This document shows, piece by piece, positions 14,468 to 23,726 of a stretch of 23,854 nt of DNA. Each line of letters starts with the position of its first letter. Within the stretch, counting starts at the first letter, position 1. The translations under genes and the position numbers were made by a program. The notes under the pieces were generated by a model. The model saw only the letters and a program-made list of their open reading frames with translations. It was not told the DNA's origin and did no database searches. Source of the DNA: Caryophanales bacterium (GTDB lineage Bacteria; Bacillota; Bacilli; Exiguobacteriales; Exiguobacteriaceae); assembly GCA_902362975.1 (NCBI GenBank), contig CABIYO010000026.1:1-23854 (forward strand). The letters are read 5' to 3'.

Positions 14468-14504
14468 AGATGTCTTGGAGAACGTGTCCAAGACATCTTT
14501 TTTT
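14468..14504 (+). terminator. Terminator of trhO
   Basis: AGATGTCTTGGA (14468-14479) pairs perfectly with TCCAAGACATCT (14487-14498), followed by T. Confidence 0.95.
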
Positions 14505-14582
14505 GACGAAATCTTAACGTCTAGTTTGCGCCTCTTTCGGGTATAGTGAAGGTACTATGGCAGACAGGAAGTGAATGTACGC

Positions 14583-14996
14583 ATGTTTAACGAACCTTTA
14601 CTCGCCGCGATTCTCGCTTGGTTCATCGCCCAAGCGGCCAAGCTCGTAACTGAACTCATTAAAACACGGGATTTTGAAATTGAAATCATGTTCGCTTCAG
14701 GCGGCATGCCTAGTTCACACTCATCTACGGTTGTCGCACTCGCAACTGCCATCGGACGTATGGAAGGCATCGACTCGGGCCTATTCGCACTCGCCGTCGT
14801 CTTTGCCACAATTATTATGTATGATGCGACCGGAGTTCGTCAAGCGGTCGGTTTCCAAGCCCGACTCTTGAACGATTATTTTAAAGGGATCAAACATGAG
14901 ACCCCGCTCTTGAACGAGCTCGTCGGTCACACACCGTTTCAAGTCATTGTCGGAGCCTTACTCGGCCTCGTCGTCGGACTGTTTTTCCCAATGTAA
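14583..14996 (+). CDS. Divergent PAP2 family protein (DUF212, YuiD-like)
   Basis: A 137-aa membrane protein with about four hydrophobic helices. It carries GGMPSSHSSTVVALATAIG, the divergent form of the PAP2 phosphatase PSGHS motif, then YDATGVRQAVGFQA and a terminal ELVGHTPFQVIVGALLG segment. Members are assumed to act on lipid phosphates or to have lost catalysis; the function is not established. The ATG at 14583 is preferred although the AGGAA site (14566-14570) is 12 bases away; the in-frame GTG at 14571 touches the ribosome site. A TATAGT -10-like sequence lies at 14542-14547. The next gene has its own operator and ribosome site about 90 bases on. Confidence 0.88.
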   Translation: MFNEPLLAAILAWFIAQAAKLVTELIKTRDFEIEIMFASGGMPSSHSSTVVALATAIGRMEGIDSGLFALAVVFATIIMYDATGVRQAVGFQARLLNDYFKGIKHETPLLNELVGHTPFQVIVGALLGLVVGLFFPM

Positions 14997-15034
14997 TGAA
15001 CCAAGGTATGTCATTTCTCACACTCTTGATTCTT

Positions 15035-15052
15035 TTTGTGAAGTTTCACAAA
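15035..15052. promoter_or_regulatory. Palindrome upstream of adeR (candidate operator)
   Basis: TTTGTGAAGTTTCACAAA is an 18-base palindrome with a 2-base centre, 35 bases before the adeR start. A similar TTTGTG-N6-CACAAA lies before ald at 16320-16337. The shared motif suggests control of both genes by one regulator, most simply AdeR itself. Confidence 0.5.
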
Positions 15053-15087
15053 GAAGAAGTTATACTCAAGAGAGAGGAGGAATCGAC

Positions 15088-16311
15088 ATGCCTTTTTTGC
15101 AGAAATCTTACGAGTCACTCGATACACTCGCCGAAGCAATCGGACAAGCGATTCGAGCACCCATCACCATCGAAAACCGCCACCACCAATTGCTCGCCTA
15201 TAGTACACATCCGGATTCGACCGACCCGGCCAGGATTGCGACCATCATCGGTCGTCGTGTCCCAGAAGCGGTCATCGAAGATCTATGGGAGAGTGGCATT
15301 TTACAAGAAGTCATCGACCAAGATGAACCGGTCGTCATCCCGGCCCGTCTCGCCGTCGGTCTTGGGGAACGCGCAGCCATCGTCATCAAACAACATGATG
15401 AAGTGCTCGGCTATATTTGGAGCTTGGCTCGGACGAATCCGTTCAGCACTCAAGAACTAGCCATCTTGAAGGAAGGGGCGATTATCGCCAAAAAGCTACT
15501 TATGACCATCGCGATGCATGAGCGACGAATCAGCGCCGAGCTCGAACGCTTCTTATTAGATGTCCTCGCTTCCCCGACTCTCACGGATGCCCATCGCGAA
15601 CGATTGAACGAACTTGCCCCGATTGCCGTCGCCAGTCGGTTGACGGTCATCGAATGTGCTCAACCAATCACTCCTCAACTTGCGGAACGCCTTCACTATG
15701 TGCTTGCGACGCAAGAGTCAATTGAAGTCGTTTTACATGCCATCGATGGTCAGCAGCTACTCGTCTGGCAGTATATGAAGTCTGAACTCTCCGATGAAGA
15801 GACTGTACTCATAGCCTGGGCAGAACGGTTCGAACAATTGCTTCAAGACAAGTTCAGCGAATCCGAACCACGCCTTGGCATCAGCCGACGTTTTTTCGAA
15901 AGTGACATGTTATATGCCGCAGCCGAAGAAGCGCGACGGGTTACCACGCTGCGTCGCAAGTTCCCGCTCGAACTATCGACTTCCCGTGCCTTCGAGCAAA
16001 TCGGCATTTATCAACTCGTCCCGGAACTCGCTCGGCGTATCGGACTTCAACTTGAGACCCACCCGACCGTCGAACGGTTGCAGCATTATGATTCATCCCA
16101 TCAGACCGAACTCGTGAAGACACTCGAATGGTATTTTTATTTTGATGGGAACGTCAAACGAGTCGCCACTCATCTTCATATTCATCCGAATACCGTTCTG
16201 TACCGGATTCGCCGCATCGAAGAGTTGACGAATATCACACAAGTTTCCTTACCAGAAAGATCCATGATTTATTTAGCCATTAAAGCTGGTCAATATCGAT
16301 TAGAAGACTAG
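15088..16311 (+). CDS. adeR: PucR/CdaR-type transcriptional regulator, probable activator of ald
   Basis: A 407-aa cytoplasmic regulator. The N-terminal ~150 residues form a sensory, GAF-like domain. The middle (about 180-320) fits the GGDEF-like central domain of the family. The C-terminus has the PucR helix-turn-helix: GNVKRVATHLHIHPNTVLYR, then IRRIEELTN, at about 350-382. In Bacillus subtilis, AdeR of this family activates ald in response to alanine. Here the gene sits directly upstream of ald in the same direction, and both have a similar palindrome in front. AGGAGG (15075-15080) lies 7 bases before the ATG; the longer frame from 14947 overlaps the preceding gene. The name rests on family plus context. 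Confidence 0.85.
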   Translation: MPFLQKSYESLDTLAEAIGQAIRAPITIENRHHQLLAYSTHPDSTDPARIATIIGRRVPEAVIEDLWESGILQEVIDQDEPVVIPARLAVGLGERAAIVIKQHDEVLGYIWSLARTNPFSTQELAILKEGAIIAKKLLMTIAMHERRISAELERFLLDVLASPTLTDAHRERLNELAPIAVASRLTVIECAQPITPQLAERLHYVLATQESIEVVLHAIDGQQLLVWQYMKSELSDEETVLIAWAERFEQLLQDKFSESEPRLGISRRFFESDMLYAAAEEARRVTTLRRKFPLELSTSRAFEQIGIYQLVPELARRIGLQLETHPTVERLQHYDSSHQTELVKTLEWYFYFDGNVKRVATHLHIHPNTVLYRIRRIEELTNITQVSLPERSMIYLAIKAGQYRLED

Positions 16312-16319
16312 ACGTTTGG

Positions 16320-16337
16320 TTTGTGTTTTTTCACAAA
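16320..16337. promoter_or_regulatory. Palindrome upstream of ald (candidate AdeR site)
   Basis: TTTGTGTTTTTTCACAAA is an inverted repeat of two 6-base arms around six T. It lies about 55 bases before a -10-like TATACT (16392-16397), a position suited to an activator. The arms match those of the palindrome before adeR. Confidence 0.5.
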
Positions 16338-16443
16338 GTGAGCGTCTTCGTTTTTAGAATCCATGCTAAAGACAGCGTTTTCAATTAGGTCTATACTAGA
16401 GGTGTGAACAAATTGTGTCAACGGAATGAAAGGGGAATGTTCC

Positions 16444-17574
16444 ATGAAAATCGGGGTATTAAAAGAGATTAAAAACAATGAAAATCGAGTGGCCTTAACA
16501 CCGATGGGTGCATCTATGTTAACGGAGCTGGGTCATGATGTATTCGTCGAAACGAATGCCGGTCTCGGTAGCGGCTTCACGAATATGGAATATATTGATG
16601 CCGGTGCAACGATTCTTGAAACAGCGAAAGAAGTTTGGGAAGGCGTCGAACTCGCTCTCAAAGTAAAAGAACCACAGCCGTCTGAGTATCAATACTTCCG
16701 TCCTGACTTGACGCTCTTCACCTATTTACACCTTGCGGCAGAGCCAGAATTAACGAAAGCACTCGTCGATTCTGGGATTACAGCCATCGCCTACGAGACG
16801 GTAGAAGTGGATCGCACGTTACCACTCCTCACACCGATGAGTGAAGTGGCAGGACGTATGGCTGCGCAAATCGGAGCTCAAATCCTTGAAAAACCACATG
16901 GTGGAAAAGGAATCTTGATGTCTGGTCTCCCAGGTGTGCCTCGTGCGAACGTCACGGTCATCGGAGGCGGTGTCGTTGGAACGAATGCAGCTCGAATCGC
17001 AATCGGTTTAGGGGCGAACGTGACGTTGATGGACATTAGCCCGGCTCGTCTTCGTCAAATCGACGACTTGTTCGGAAACACAATCAATACGTTGATTTCA
17101 AATAAATACAACATTGCGAAACAAGTGGCTGAGAGTGACCTTGTGATCGGTGCCGTGCTCATCCCAGGTGCAAAAGCACCGAAGCTCGTCACAGAAGAAA
17201 TGGTACAACGCATGTCGCCTGGGTCGGTCATCGTCGACGTCGCCATCGACCAAGGTGGAATTTGTGAGACAATCGACCATATCACGACGCATGATGCACC
17301 AACGTATGAGCGTTATGGCGTGCAACACTACGCCGTCGCTAACATGCCAGGTGCTGTGCCACGCACTTCAACATTGGGTCTGACAAACGCGACGATGCCA
17401 TACATCATCGAGTGTGCACAAAAAGGCGTATTCCCAGCACTTCTTGAAAACGAGGCACTTCTCAAAGGTCTAAACGTCATCAACGGAACGGTCACGTATG
17501 AAGCGGTCGCACGTGATTTGGAATATCCGTTCGTTCCTGCCCATGAGGCGGTCTCGAAACAAGCACAAGCTTAA
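16444..17574 (+). CDS. ald: Alanine dehydrogenase
   Basis: A 376-aa NAD-dependent enzyme that interconverts L-alanine and pyruvate plus ammonia, letting the cell use alanine as carbon and nitrogen source. Visible are the N-terminal substrate domain with [19 protein letters not shown] and LKVKEPQ (catalytic Lys) followed by LHLAAEPEL (catalytic His), the NAD-binding [18 protein letters not shown] near residue 180, and [20 protein letters not shown] near 300. AAAGGGGA lies 7 bases before ATG 16444; an in-frame start at 16426 overlaps it. Its length is near the usual 370 aa. It follows adeR, with its own promoter region and a possible AdeR site, and ends at a terminator. Confidence 0.97.
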   Translation: MKIGVLKEIKNNENRVALTPMGASMLTELGHDVFVETNAGLGSGFTNMEYIDAGATILETAKEVWEGVELALKVKEPQPSEYQYFRPDLTLFTYLHLAAEPELTKALVDSGITAIAYETVEVDRTLPLLTPMSEVAGRMAAQIGAQILEKPHGGKGILMSGLPGVPRANVTVIGGGVVGTNAARIAIGLGANVTLMDISPARLRQIDDLFGNTINTLISNKYNIAKQVAESDLVIGAVLIPGAKAPKLVTEEMVQRMSPGSVIVDVAIDQGGICETIDHITTHDAPTYERYGVQHYAVANMPGAVPRTSTLGLTNATMPYIIECAQKGVFPALLENEALLKGLNVINGTVTYEAVARDLEYPFVPAHEAVSKQAQA

Positions 17575-17579
17575 CCCTA

Positions 17580-17613
17580 AAGACGATGAGATGCCCATTC
17601 TCATCGTCTTTTC
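17580..17613 (+). terminator. Terminator of ald
   Basis: AAGACGATGAGA (17580-17591) pairs with TCTCATCGTCTT (17599-17610), followed by TTC. Confidence 0.9.
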
Positions 17614-17621
17614 TCTATACC

Positions 17622-17663
17622 AAAAAGAAGGAATCGAACGCCATCGTCCGATTCCTCCTTTTT
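17622..17663 (-). terminator. Terminator of murB (minus strand, bidirectional)
   Basis: AAAAAGAAGGAATCG (17622-17636) pairs with CGATTCCTCCTTTTT (17649-17663). On the minus strand the stem begins just after the murB stop and is followed by a T run. Confidence 0.85.
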
Positions 17664-17668
17664 ATGCG

Positions 17669-18589
17669 TCATGCGTTCTCAACGGCGATATCTTCCCCGA
17701 TGATTTTCACTTCCGGCTCTAATTCCACTTCGAATTTCTCTTTAACGGTCTCCTGGACGTGACGGATGAGTGAAATGTACTCTGTCGCTGTCGCATCATC
17801 GACATTGACGATGAAGCCTGCATGCTTGAGCGAGACTTCCGCTCCTCCGATCCGTTTGCCTTGCAGACCAGAGTCTTGAATCAACTTGCCGGCAAAATAG
17901 CCAGGCGGACGTTTGAACACACTACCACATGAAGGGTACTCAAGCGGTTGTTTCGATTCCCGCTTATACGTCAAGTCGTCCATGACTTCTTTGATCAATT
18001 CATAGTTTTTCGGTTCTAGTTCGAACGTCGCCTCGAGTACGACCAAGCCCTCTTTCGAGACACGGCTCGTTCGGTAGTCAAGGTCGAGTTCCTCTTTAGA
18101 TAAGTGAAGTACTTGACCATCCTGCGTCAACACCATCGCAGATGTGATGACATCCTTCGTCTCTCCGCCGTATGCACCTGCGTTCATGTAGACGGCCCCA
18201 CCGACCGTCCCAGGGATCCCACATGCAAACTCGAGACCGGATAACCCCTCTGCCAGTGCTTGGCGTGAGACGTCAATAATCGCTGCTCCTGCCTGCGCAA
18301 TGATTTGATTCCCTTCCCGACGAATCGAGTCGAGTTCATTCAAGTTCAAAACGATTCCACGGATGCCGCCATCGCGGACGATCAAGTTTGAACCGAAGCC
18401 AAGAATCATAAACGGCATCGCTTCTTGGTGGGCCAGTTGTAAGACGGCCTGCACTTCTTCGTACGTGTGTGGAGCTACGAAGTAATCTGCTTTGCCCCCT
18501 AGTTTTGTATACGTGTGTGCCGACAACGGCTCGTCTTGAAGGACGCGCTCGGCCGGAATGATCATTTGAAGTTGCTGTAAAAAGCTCAT
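17669..18589 (-). CDS. murB: UDP-N-acetylenolpyruvoylglucosamine reductase
   Basis: A 306-aa FAD enzyme that reduces UDP-GlcNAc-enolpyruvate to UDP-MurNAc with NADPH, the second committed step of peptidoglycan precursor synthesis in the cytoplasm. FAD-binding features are [15 protein letters not shown] (about 29-43), [16 protein letters not shown] and [20 protein letters not shown] (~130). The tyrosine segment DYRTSRV and the active-site segment [13 protein letters not shown] follow. The short form without the E. coli-type extra loop is usual in Bacillota. I chose ATG at 18589; a TTG at 18601 sits directly against AAAGGA and is less likely, though the spacing from AAAGGA to the ATG (13) is long. 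It has its own promoter and terminator. Confidence 0.95.
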   Translation of the reverse strand: MSFLQQLQMIIPAERVLQDEPLSAHTYTKLGGKADYFVAPHTYEEVQAVLQLAHQEAMPFMILGFGSNLIVRDGGIRGIVLNLNELDSIRREGNQIIAQAGAAIIDVSRQALAEGLSGLEFACGIPGTVGGAVYMNAGAYGGETKDVITSAMVLTQDGQVLHLSKEELDLDYRTSRVSKEGLVVLEATFELEPKNYELIKEVMDDLTYKRESKQPLEYPSCGSVFKRPPGYFAGKLIQDSGLQGKRIGGAEVSLKHAGFIVNVDDATATEYISLIRHVQETVKEKFEVELEPEVKIIGEDIAVENA

Positions 18590-18684
18590 GTGTTCACTCA
18601 ATCCTTTATGTTCTATTTAATCAGTGTCTCGGTCCCACTTCATTCGTGCCGAGCACGTCACTGAACGGTTTCAGTACGAATCAC

Positions 18685-18713
18685 AGTATACAAATGATTA
18701 TTGGACGTGACAA
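18685..18713 (-). promoter_or_regulatory. Promoter of murB
   Basis: On the minus strand, TTGTCA (18708-18713) lies exactly 17 bases before TATACT (18685-18690), a near-consensus sigma-A promoter about 95 bases before the murB start. Confidence 0.85.
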
Positions 18714-18744
18714 GCAACGTTTTTCTTACAAATTCCAGATTAGT

Positions 18745-19395
18745 TTATAGCAATAGTGATGTCGCAATGGCAACAATGATGGGAATTGTAAAGTTATCCC
18801 AATCTCGATATGAAATCGCTTCAGTTAGTGTAGCGATGATGGAAATGATAAACCCATATGTTACCACTTGCCAAAGGACAACATCATTCCACAAAAACAA
18901 TAAAAATAAGACAGCATACGAGCTTAGAAACATGGCAATGCTTCCTTGGAATGAACGCTTTTGTCCATATAGATCATAGATGACCGTCCCATATTTGCGT
19001 CCGATGAGTGCAGCCATTCCATCCCCCCAGGCGAGCACGAGTGATCCGGCTAAAAATGCGATCGGCTCGGACTCGAAGAAGAAGTATAAGATAATGAGCA
19101 ATGCAATCGGATAGTATACGGTCCCGAATGATTTTCGTTCCGTTTGATGTACCGGTGACGGGCTTTTATATAACAGGACCGCATTCGCAAATGTGAAGAA
19201 AATGAGCGGGACTGCCGCGACGTACCATGAATCCATTAACCAAACTGCCAATAACGACCAATGTCCGACTGCGATATGTACACTTTTTCGAATCGTTTCA
19301 TCCGTCCATCCCAGACGTTTCCCGACTTGTTCGAGACCCACGAGAAACACGAGGACGACTACAATGGAAAGAATCGAACGAATCCATTCATTCAT
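18745..19395 (-). CDS. Phosphatidate cytidylyltransferase-related / CTP-dependent lipid (dolichol- or phytol-type) kinase family membrane protein
   Basis: A 216-aa protein with about seven hydrophobic helices. It has a conserved RKSVHIAVGHW segment near residue 37, FGTVYYPIALL in the middle, and WGDGMAALIGRKYG near 125, a pattern shared by CTP-dependent diacylglycerol/dolichol/phytol kinases and related cytidylyltransferases. It would phosphorylate a membrane alcohol or lipid; the substrate cannot be told from sequence. GAAGGTGG precedes the ATG at 19395. A minus-strand TATAAT lies at 19437-19442 without a good -35. It ends close to the murB promoter, with no clear terminator, so read-through into murB is possible. 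Confidence 0.82.
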   Translation of the reverse strand: MNEWIRSILSIVVVLVFLVGLEQVGKRLGWTDETIRKSVHIAVGHWSLLAVWLMDSWYVAAVPLIFFTFANAVLLYKSPSPVHQTERKSFGTVYYPIALLIILYFFFESEPIAFLAGSLVLAWGDGMAALIGRKYGTVIYDLYGQKRSFQGSIAMFLSSYAVLFLLFLWNDVVLWQVVTYGFIISIIATLTEAISYRDWDNFTIPIIVAIATSLLL

Positions 19396-19546
19396 TGCTT
19401 GACCACCTTCATATATAGAGTGTGTATGATACCGTCATTATACCTTAATCAGTGCCCATCCTAGCTTACTTTTCAAACATTTGGTAGAATGAGGTCAAAT
19501 GACTGTATAGCCAACGCACGCTGTTGGCGATAGAAAGGATGGCCGT

Positions 19547-20170
19547 ATGCGCGACGCAACTTCAATTCAAACTTTGGCAGATTGCCTTCATTTTATGCAG
19601 GTCGGAGAAATCGAGCGAGCCATCGCCCTCTTCCCTGAAGACGTGCGTGAACATTTCCCAAAAGAGCTTCGAAAAATCCACTTGTTTCATATTGAAAAGA
19701 ACGGCTTATCGATTAACCAAATCGTCGCTCTTGCTAACGCACTGACCGGAGAGCATCTCTCTGCGACGACGATTCAAAACTGGACGAAGCGTGAAGTTCG
19801 TAAAATCATCGGTGTCCCACGAATCGGTAAAAAGTATTCCTTGCATCAAGCGGCAATCATTTATCTCCTTGATGACTTGAAACACCTTTTTTCCCTAGAA
19901 GAGACGAGTTCCTTGTTAGCGCTCATCTTCAACAACCCTGACCGGGACGAAGACGACTTCATCAAACCGATTGATTTTTATCGACTTTACGCGGAGTATG
20001 CGAAGTCAACAAGCCCGATCGACCTTCTCGATACACGGGTGAAGCGTTCGCTCGAAAAGATGAACTATGAACATCCAAATATCATTCACGTCTTGAAGCT
20101 TTGTCTGTACGCACATCGGGTGACGACACTCGAACTCGAGGCCAAGAACTATTTGAACCGTTTCATTTGA
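19547..20170 (+). CDS. DUF1836 family protein, probable DNA-binding regulator
   Basis: A 207-aa soluble protein. The central ~100 residues match the DUF1836 pattern: NGLSINQIVALANALTGEHL, then SATTIQNWTKREV, then IGKKYSLHQAAIIYLLDDLK. The region looks like a MerR-type winged helix (WTKREV, KYSLHQAAII), so a role in transcription is inferred; targets are unknown. GAAAGGAT (about 19533-19540) precedes the ATG at a fair distance. The leader has a GCCAAC / GTTGGC hairpin (19510-19528). It is convergent with the 160-aa gene at 20227-20709. Confidence 0.82.
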   Translation: MRDATSIQTLADCLHFMQVGEIERAIALFPEDVREHFPKELRKIHLFHIEKNGLSINQIVALANALTGEHLSATTIQNWTKREVRKIIGVPRIGKKYSLHQAAIIYLLDDLKHLFSLEETSSLLALIFNNPDRDEDDFIKPIDFYRLYAEYAKSTSPIDLLDTRVKRSLEKMNYEHPNIIHVLKLCLYAHRVTTLELEAKNYLNRFI

Positions 20171-20189
20171 TGAGACGGTTTTTTCGTAT

Positions 20190-20216
20190 CAAAAAACACC
20201 GGTCAAGAGACCGGTG
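20190..20216 (-). terminator. Terminator of the 160-aa gene (minus strand)
   Basis: CACCGGTC (20197-20204) pairs with GACCGGTG (20209-20216). On the minus strand it is followed by TTTTTT (20191-20196), 11 bases after the stop codon. Confidence 0.88.
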
Positions 20217-20226
20217 CTCGTCATCG

Positions 20227-20709
20227 TTATGAGATAGATGCTGCGAGTGGCATCCGCGATTTGACCGTTAACGTCTTTAAGACGGAAAGGAGTTCGAACA
20301 TCGATAACTGATCGGCTTCTTTCGTTAAGCAGAACGTATCGTCTTCTTGTTTCCGTAATTCCGCGACAAGTTTACCTGCTTTGTCGCGAACGCTAAACTT
20401 GTGACGTTCCACATCGTATTGAATCGTGAAGAGTCCGCGTTCATAGACGTTGTACTCACACTTTTTCCCGAATAACGAGAACTTGTCTTTCAATTGACCA
20501 ATCGCCTGTCCATCATGGTTCATCACGACCCATTTTTGGCAGTTCGGGATGTATTTCCCATGAGCGATCTGTCGTCCAGACAAATTGTGCACTTGGACAC
20601 TGCCTTCCGCGTCGCGGTGAACAGATCCGATCGCATCATTTGTCTCGTCATAAATGGTCGCCTCACCTTGTGTAAAGACGCAACCTTTTACATAAATTAA
20701 TTTGCGCAC
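20227..20709 (-). CDS. Uncharacterised 160-aa protein, possible tubby/LURP-one-like fold
   Basis: I cannot name this protein with confidence. It starts at GTG 20709 with a near-perfect AGGAGG seven bases upstream. The sequence is mostly short beta-like strands with repeated GxxI/GxL turns (IGSVHRDAEGSVQVHNL, IGQLKDKFSLFGKKCEYNVY, FSVRDKAGKLVAELRK), ending in a short helix. This recalls the barrel fold of tubby-C-like or LURP-one-related proteins, which includes phospholipid scramblase relatives. It has no signal peptide or membrane helix. It is a single gene with its own terminator. Bases 20710-20927 upstream hold no gene, only AT-rich DNA expected to include its promoter. Confidence 0.75.
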   Translation of the reverse strand: MRKLIYVKGCVFTQGEATIYDETNDAIGSVHRDAEGSVQVHNLSGRQIAHGKYIPNCQKWVVMNHDGQAIGQLKDKFSLFGKKCEYNVYERGLFTIQYDVERHKFSVRDKAGKLVAELRKQEDDTFCLTKEADQLSMFELLSVLKTLTVKSRMPLAASIS

Positions 20710-20927
20710 CGCTTTTTCCTCCTAGCACGTTCCAACCGTGATTGTTTGTAATGTGTACGGTCGGGTGTTACTGAAAACCCCAATCGTTTCTCTGTGTAGT
20801 TTTTATCTCGTTTCAACTACTACATATTTCATATGACGAAGATGATTATTGCATCGTTTAAAGAAAAAGACAACCCTTTTTTTTCGACATCATTTGGATT
20901 CTGTCGAACTTGTGAACAAGCCTATTC

Positions 20928-21425
20928 TTACCGCTTATATCCCGCTTCTTTTAATAGTTCTTCAAGCTCTATTCTTGCAATCAGACGAACTTGATTTGGC
21001 GCCGCCAATTCGTATGCGCTGTCCGTGAAATTCGAGTTCGTCACGACCCAGCCTTCGTGTGCTTGGTAATAGGGAACGGCCGCTGCAATTTGTTGAACCG
21101 CTTCGAGTCCGACCGTCTTTTCATAACGCTTTGCTTGAACGGCAATCGACCATCCATCCGGTGTTTCCAATAACAAGTCAGCACCAAAGTCACGCGATGC
21201 CGGAGTCACCGTGACCGTATATCCAAGCGCGGTGAACACTTCCTCTAAAAATAGTTCAAACTCCCGACCATCCATCCGATCAATGCGGTCGATGGTCGAC
21301 AGCCTTACTTTTTTCCATATAAACCACGCAATTCCAAGCAAGAGAAGCAGTACGCTGCTCCAAAGCGGTGCCTCGAACCACCATAAACATATGGCACCGA
21401 TGATCCCAATGAGTAATCCAATCAT
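20928..21425 (-). CDS. Membrane-anchored Mrr-type restriction endonuclease domain protein
   Basis: A 165-aa protein. Two hydrophobic helices (about 1-20 and 23-37) precede a PD-(D/E)xK nuclease domain of the Mrr_cat type: EFELFLEEVFTALGY, then the catalytic Asp in RDFGADLLL and the Q-x-K motif in IAVQAKRYEK, and HEGWVVTNSNFTDSA. Mrr-type enzymes cut modified or foreign DNA; small membrane-tethered forms like this are common in Bacillota but their role is not settled. I chose ATG 21425, with AAAGGAAAG about 9 bases upstream; ATG 21431 (adding two residues) is nearly as good. The frame extends to 21575, but that part overlaps the divergent kinase leader and start. All key catalytic residues appear present. 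Confidence 0.85.
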   Translation of the reverse strand: MIGLLIGIIGAICLWWFEAPLWSSVLLLLLGIAWFIWKKVRLSTIDRIDRMDGREFELFLEEVFTALGYTVTVTPASRDFGADLLLETPDGWSIAVQAKRYEKTVGLEAVQQIAAAVPYYQAHEGWVVTNSNFTDSAYELAAPNQVRLIARIELEELLKEAGYKR

Positions 21426-21551
21426 GCTCATCTTTCCTTTCCAAGTCCTCTCCCTCACTTTACCGTTTCGAGGGCAGGAAATGAAAGGGGGATCTGTCGA
21501 ATGATATAGAAGATGTGCTCGTCTAACACCACGAAGGAGGGATGACTGTTC

Positions 21552-23726
21552 ATGGAGAATCATGCCAATCTCCAAAGTGAGTTACTACATGCACTACCTT
21601 ACGGAGTTGCGTTAATACAAAAAGATGGAACAATCGTTCAGGCAAACCGTCCGTTTCTCAAGCAGTTTCCTGAGAATCTACAGAGACGTTCGAACCTTTT
21701 CCATATGGTCAATCAATCACCGATTACGATGGAATTGTCTCGTCGGATGGAACAAGGACTGCCTTGGATGTATGAACTGCCAACGATGCGAGTACACGCC
21801 ATTCCGTGGGAAAATCAATATATTCTCTCCATCGAGCCATTGCCCCATGATACACGTGTGACGATTCAACACAACGCTTTTGAGGCGATGATGCATACTG
21901 AACTCGACATGGCGATGATTATGACGGATGCGAATCTGTTGATTACTCGTTTCAATCAGGGGGCCACGGAACTTTTTGGCTATGCGCCCCATGAAGTGCT
22001 TTACGAAATGACACCGTTCGCTTTATTTGAATCGAGAGAATTAAGTGAAAAGCGCTCTGCTTATCAAGACGAGACGGAACGGTTGCTATCGTTCGAACAA
22101 ATGTTGCGCCTCGCACTCGACAAAGGCGACCGGGAATGGAAGTTTCAATGTAAAGATCGGACACATTTCATCGGCAAATTGTTCATGCATCCCGTTTACG
22201 AGCAAGAGCAACTCATCGGCTTCTTTTTCTTCGTATTTGATGTGAGTTCCGAGATTGAGTTGAAACGCGAGCTCCGTTATAAGGAACAACGTTATCGCAT
22301 GTTTGCCGAATCGGTCATCGAAGCCGTTCTGTTCCATGAAGATGGAATGATTCTCGATGCGAACAAGGCGGCGGAATCCATCTTTAAAATCCCTGTAGAG
22401 CAAATGATGGGACGCCAGACTATCGAGTTTATCGCGGAAGGGTACCGGGCCGATGTGTTGCGACGCATTCGCAATCACATTCAAACACCATACGAAGTGA
22501 TTGGTCGTCGGCAAGATGGAACGTTCTTAGAACTAGAGGTGTATCCGAAAGAAGTGACGTATCAAGGGCAAACGTTACGAGTCGCGGTCATGCGTGATAT
22601 CAGCGACCGTAAAAAAGTAGAGCGTATGCTCGAACGCGAAAAAAATGCTATCGCCCGTCAGCGCGATATCATCCAGTCAATCTTACAAGCGTCGAATGAA
22701 GCGTTCGTCTTGACCGAATCGAACGGGAGTGTCTTGTTCATGAACGTCCATGCAAGACGACTCATGGACTTACCAGGCATCGCTCCAAACAAAATTCAAG
22801 AGCGTATCCCACTCCTCTCCACGTTCCGTCCTCGTGATAGGAGCGAGATGCTGCGGAAGATGGATCAACTTCTCGATGGGACAGCGCGTGAAGTGTCGAT
22901 GCGATTCTCCATCCCACAGCCAAACGACCGAGATGAAGAGTACTATGAGATGTACGGGACGACGATGGATACGAAACGACAAATCGGTATGGATAGCGGT
23001 TTCTTGTTTGTGTTCCGTAATCGAACCGAAGAGGAGCGTATGGACCAGATTAAAAATGAACTGGTGAGTACGGTCTCACATGAGCTGAGAACTCCTCTGT
23101 CCTCATTATCGGGGTATATCGAATTGATGCTCGCTCGAGATTTGACTCCTGAAAAACGGGAGCGCTTCTTGAAGACGATGTCGCGGGAAGCGAAACGGTT
23201 GACCGTCCTACTCAACGACTTTTTGGACATTCAACGCATGGAAGATGGTCACCAAGAATATAAACAAGATCATTTCGCATTGAATGAACTTGTCTTAGAA
23301 GTGATTGAACGCTTTCGCGAAACGAGTGATCATACCATTCATTTCGATAATGCGGATGAGGACTTGCATCTCATTGCCGACCGAGATCGCATCGAGCAAG
23401 TTCTCGTCAATTTGATTTCAAATGCGATCAAGTATTCCCCGAACAGACAGGAAATCGAAGTGCGGGTCCGACAAGACCACAGTCAGGCTCATGTATCCAT
23501 TCGTGATTTTGGAATCGGGATTCCCGAGCACGCCTTTGAAAAGTTGTTTACGAAGTTTTATCGGGTCGACAATTCGGATACACGTAAAATTGGTGGGACC
23601 GGTCTCGGGTTGTCGATTTGTAAAGAAATTATCGAATCACATGGTGGGAGCATCGAAGTGGAATCGACAGTCGGGAAAGGGTCGACTTTTACATTCACAT
23701 TAGATTTAGCGGATGAAACGTCATGA
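21552..23726 (+). CDS. Soluble multi-PAS sensor histidine kinase
   Basis: A 724-aa kinase with no transmembrane segment, so it should sense an internal signal. There are about four PAS regions: ~8-90, ~105-235, ~240-355 and ~370-490; the second and third end in typical PAC strands (GFFFFVFDVSSEIE, LRVAVMRDISDRKKVE). A HisKA domain has the H-box TVSHELRTPLSSLSGY with phosphoacceptor His510. The ATPase domain (~610-722) has NLISNAIKYSP, DFGIGIPEHAFEKLF and GGTGLGLSICKEIIE. GGAGG (21536-21540) lies 11 bases before the ATG. No response regulator gene is adjacent in the window. The stop codon overlaps the start of the next gene (ATGA), suggesting coupled translation. Confidence 0.93.
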   Translation: MENHANLQSELLHALPYGVALIQKDGTIVQANRPFLKQFPENLQRRSNLFHMVNQSPITMELSRRMEQGLPWMYELPTMRVHAIPWENQYILSIEPLPHDTRVTIQHNAFEAMMHTELDMAMIMTDANLLITRFNQGATELFGYAPHEVLYEMTPFALFESRELSEKRSAYQDETERLLSFEQMLRLALDKGDREWKFQCKDRTHFIGKLFMHPVYEQEQLIGFFFFVFDVSSEIELKRELRYKEQRYRMFAESVIEAVLFHEDGMILDANKAAESIFKIPVEQMMGRQTIEFIAEGYRADVLRRIRNHIQTPYEVIGRRQDGTFLELEVYPKEVTYQGQTLRVAVMRDISDRKKVERMLEREKNAIARQRDIIQSILQASNEAFVLTESNGSVLFMNVHARRLMDLPGIAPNKIQERIPLLSTFRPRDRSEMLRKMDQLLDGTAREVSMRFSIPQPNDRDEEYYEMYGTTMDTKRQIGMDSGFLFVFRNRTEEERMDQIKNELVSTVSHELRTPLSSLSGYIELMLARDLTPEKRERFLKTMSREAKRLTVLLNDFLDIQRMEDGHQEYKQDHFALNELVLEVIERFRETSDHTIHFDNADEDLHLIADRDRIEQVLVNLISNAIKYSPNRQEIEVRVRQDHSQAHVSIRDFGIGIPEHAFEKLFTKFYRVDNSDTRKIGGTGLGLSICKEIIESHGGSIEVESTVGKGSTFTFTLDLADETS

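Noticed and set aside
15035..15052. Rex or CRP-type binding site
   Set aside because: The arms resemble TTGTGAA/TTCACAA, but the spacing is two bases shorter than the Rex site I know. The matching site before ald makes AdeR the simpler explanation; the alternative is kept as a test in the findings.
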